Source of the DNA: an uncultured Pelagibacteraceae bacterium
Lineage (GTDB): Bacteria > Pseudomonadota > Alphaproteobacteria > Pelagibacterales > Pelagibacteraceae
Direction of reading: 5' to 3'
Length of the DNA: 64,000 nucleotides
Assembly: GCA_902527215.1 (NCBI GenBank)
Contig: CABZOF010000001.1
Location: 292,501-356,500, forward strand
Numbering within the stretch: the stretch's first letter is position 1; every line of letters begins with the position of its first letter. The position numbers and the translations under genes are program-made. A model generated the notes under the pieces. The model was given only the letters and a program-made list of their open reading frames with translations, made no database searches and was not told where the DNA came from. Below are positions 63,154 to 64,000 of this stretch, piece by piece.

Positions 63154-64000
63154 ATGAAAATTATAAATGAACTTCAATTAGCTAAAGAGCTAATCAGATT
63201 TCCAACTGTAACTCCTATAGATGCTGGAATAATGAAATTTTTAGAAAAAAAATTGAAAAAACTCGGCTTTAAAACTAAAATTCTGGAGTTCAAAGAAAAA
63301 GGAATTGCTCCAGTTAAAAATCTATATGCAAGATTAGGAAGCAAAAGTCCTAATTTTTGTTATGCAGGACATCTTGATGTTGTTCCAGCTGGAAATTTAA
63401 GAGATTGGACAGTAAATCCATTTAAACCAACAATTAAGAAAGGACATTTAATTGGAAGGGGTGCAAATGATATGAAAAGTTCTATAGCTGCATTTGTGTC
63501 AGCTATAAGCGTTTTTGTTGAAAAAAATAGAGGATTTAATGGATCGATAAGTCTTTTAATTACTGGAGATGAAGAAGGTGTTGCGATTAATGGAACCAAG
63601 AAAGTTGTAGATTATTTAAAAAAGAAACGAGAGAAAATAGATTTTTGCTTAGTTGGAGAGCCAACTAATCCTAATAAATTAGGTGAAATGATTAAAATTG
63701 GTCGAAGAGGAAGTATGAACGGTCGATTAACAATTACAGGTGTTCAAGGGCATGTAGCATATCCTCATAGAGCAAATAACCCTTCTACTGCTCTAGTAAG
63801 AATACTTAAAGAACTAAAAGATATACGATTTGACAAAGGCACGAAGGATTTTCAACCAACAAATCTTGAAATTACGAAAATTAATATAAATAATACTGCA
63901 GACAATGTAATTCCAGGTTTTGCATATGCTTCATTTAATATAAGATTTAATAATATGCATACTTCAAATTCCATTAAAAAAAAAATTAATAAAATTTTAA
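63154..64000 (+). CDS. dapE: Succinyl-diaminopimelate desuccinylase, N-terminal part (partial)
   Basis: The first 282 codons of an M20-family zinc peptidase that removes succinate from succinyl-diaminopimelate. The metal-binding sites are visible: CYAGHLDVVPAG with the first His and Asp, GRGANDMKSS with the bridging Asp, GDEEGVAING with the catalytic Glu pair, and CLVGEPTNPNKLGEMIK. The dimerisation/lid domain has VQGHVAYPHRANNP. The frame is open to the right edge, where the gene is cut off. The start ATG at 63154 lies five bases after dapD. Confidence 0.94.
   Translation, partial: MKIINELQLAKELIRFPTVTPIDAGIMKFLEKKLKKLGFKTKILEFKEKGIAPVKNLYARLGSKSPNFCYAGHLDVVPAGNLRDWTVNPFKPTIKKGHLIGRGANDMKSSIAAFVSAISVFVEKNRGFNGSISLLITGDEEGVAINGTKKVVDYLKKKREKIDFCLVGEPTNPNKLGEMIKIGRRGSMNGRLTITGVQGHVAYPHRANNPSTALVRILKELKDIRFDKGTKDFQPTNLEITKININNTADNVIPGFAYASFNIRFNNMHTSNSIKKKINKIL

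Overview
This window looks like chromosome from a SAR11-type alphaproteobacterium (Pelagibacterales, close to Candidatus Pelagibacter). The support is direct: very AT-rich DNA, almost no intergenic space, many 1-17 bp gene overlaps, a 16S / tRNA-Ile / tRNA-Ala / 23S operon, a GcrA cell-cycle regulator, alphaproteobacterial family proteins (DUF4167, DUF1178, DUF2948, an NDUFA9-like protein), short-form HisG with HisZ, and a tRNA-His with discriminator A73 next to a matching divergent HisRS. There is no insertion sequence, integrase or CRISPR array in the window.

Layout. 1-2.2 kb: the rRNA operon on the minus strand, with the 23S gene cut by the window edge, and its promoter and leader. 2.3-19.3 kb: housekeeping genes (M23 peptidase, DUF4167, prmC, prfA, ispG, lysC, ubiG, DUF1178, argJ, secA, accA, glcB, and the recR-ybaB-dnaX-4.5S RNA cluster). 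19.4-26.4 kb: pheA, kdsB, a membrane cytochrome c, argF-argD, an ABC-2 permease, gcrA, and an NDUFA9-like reductase. 26.4-39.3 kb: a long plus-strand run: rnd-kdsD-lptC-lptB-aroA-cmk-rpsA-ihfB-pyrF-trpF-trpB-trpA-accD-folC, ended by convergent trxA.

39.4-49.6 kb is the unusual part: a divergent accessory island between trxA and hisG. Leftward from about 44.07 kb runs a train of very small ORFs (zinc-ribbon and one-helix membrane peptides) ending in three DNA-processing genes: RmuC, a PD-(D/E)XK nuclease and an exonuclease I-like DEDDh protein. Rightward runs a 21-codon micro-ORF with a consensus Shine-Dalgarno, an unrecognised protein, a protein with a sigma-region-2-like segment behind a structured leader that hides its ribosome site, a GHKL (Hsp90/MutL/MORC-type) ATPase, and a large DUF4338 (DruA-like) protein. 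Three copies of a 13-bp element (TATATACCCCGGA / TCCGGGGTATATA) and a perfect 24-bp palindrome sit at the two predicted rightward promoters. This is the best candidate in the window for an undescribed system, most likely genome defence or DNA processing. That function is inference.

49.6-64 kb: core genes again: hisG-hisZ-hisS-tRNA-His, a cold-shock gene, tRNA-Phe, infA, hisD, DUF2948, murA, dcd, small basic proteins, tRNA-Thr, a VTT/DedA membrane protein, rpmH-rnpA-yidD-yidC, argB, a HAD hydrolase, dapD, and the first part of dapE, cut by the right edge. Other oddities are a cytidylate kinase whose P-loop lysine is alanine, an AccA with a C-terminal membrane helix, and two essential genes (dnaX, hisS) whose start codons lie 4-6 nt behind the 3' end of a stable RNA. 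Start and end points marked 'about' were read by eye.
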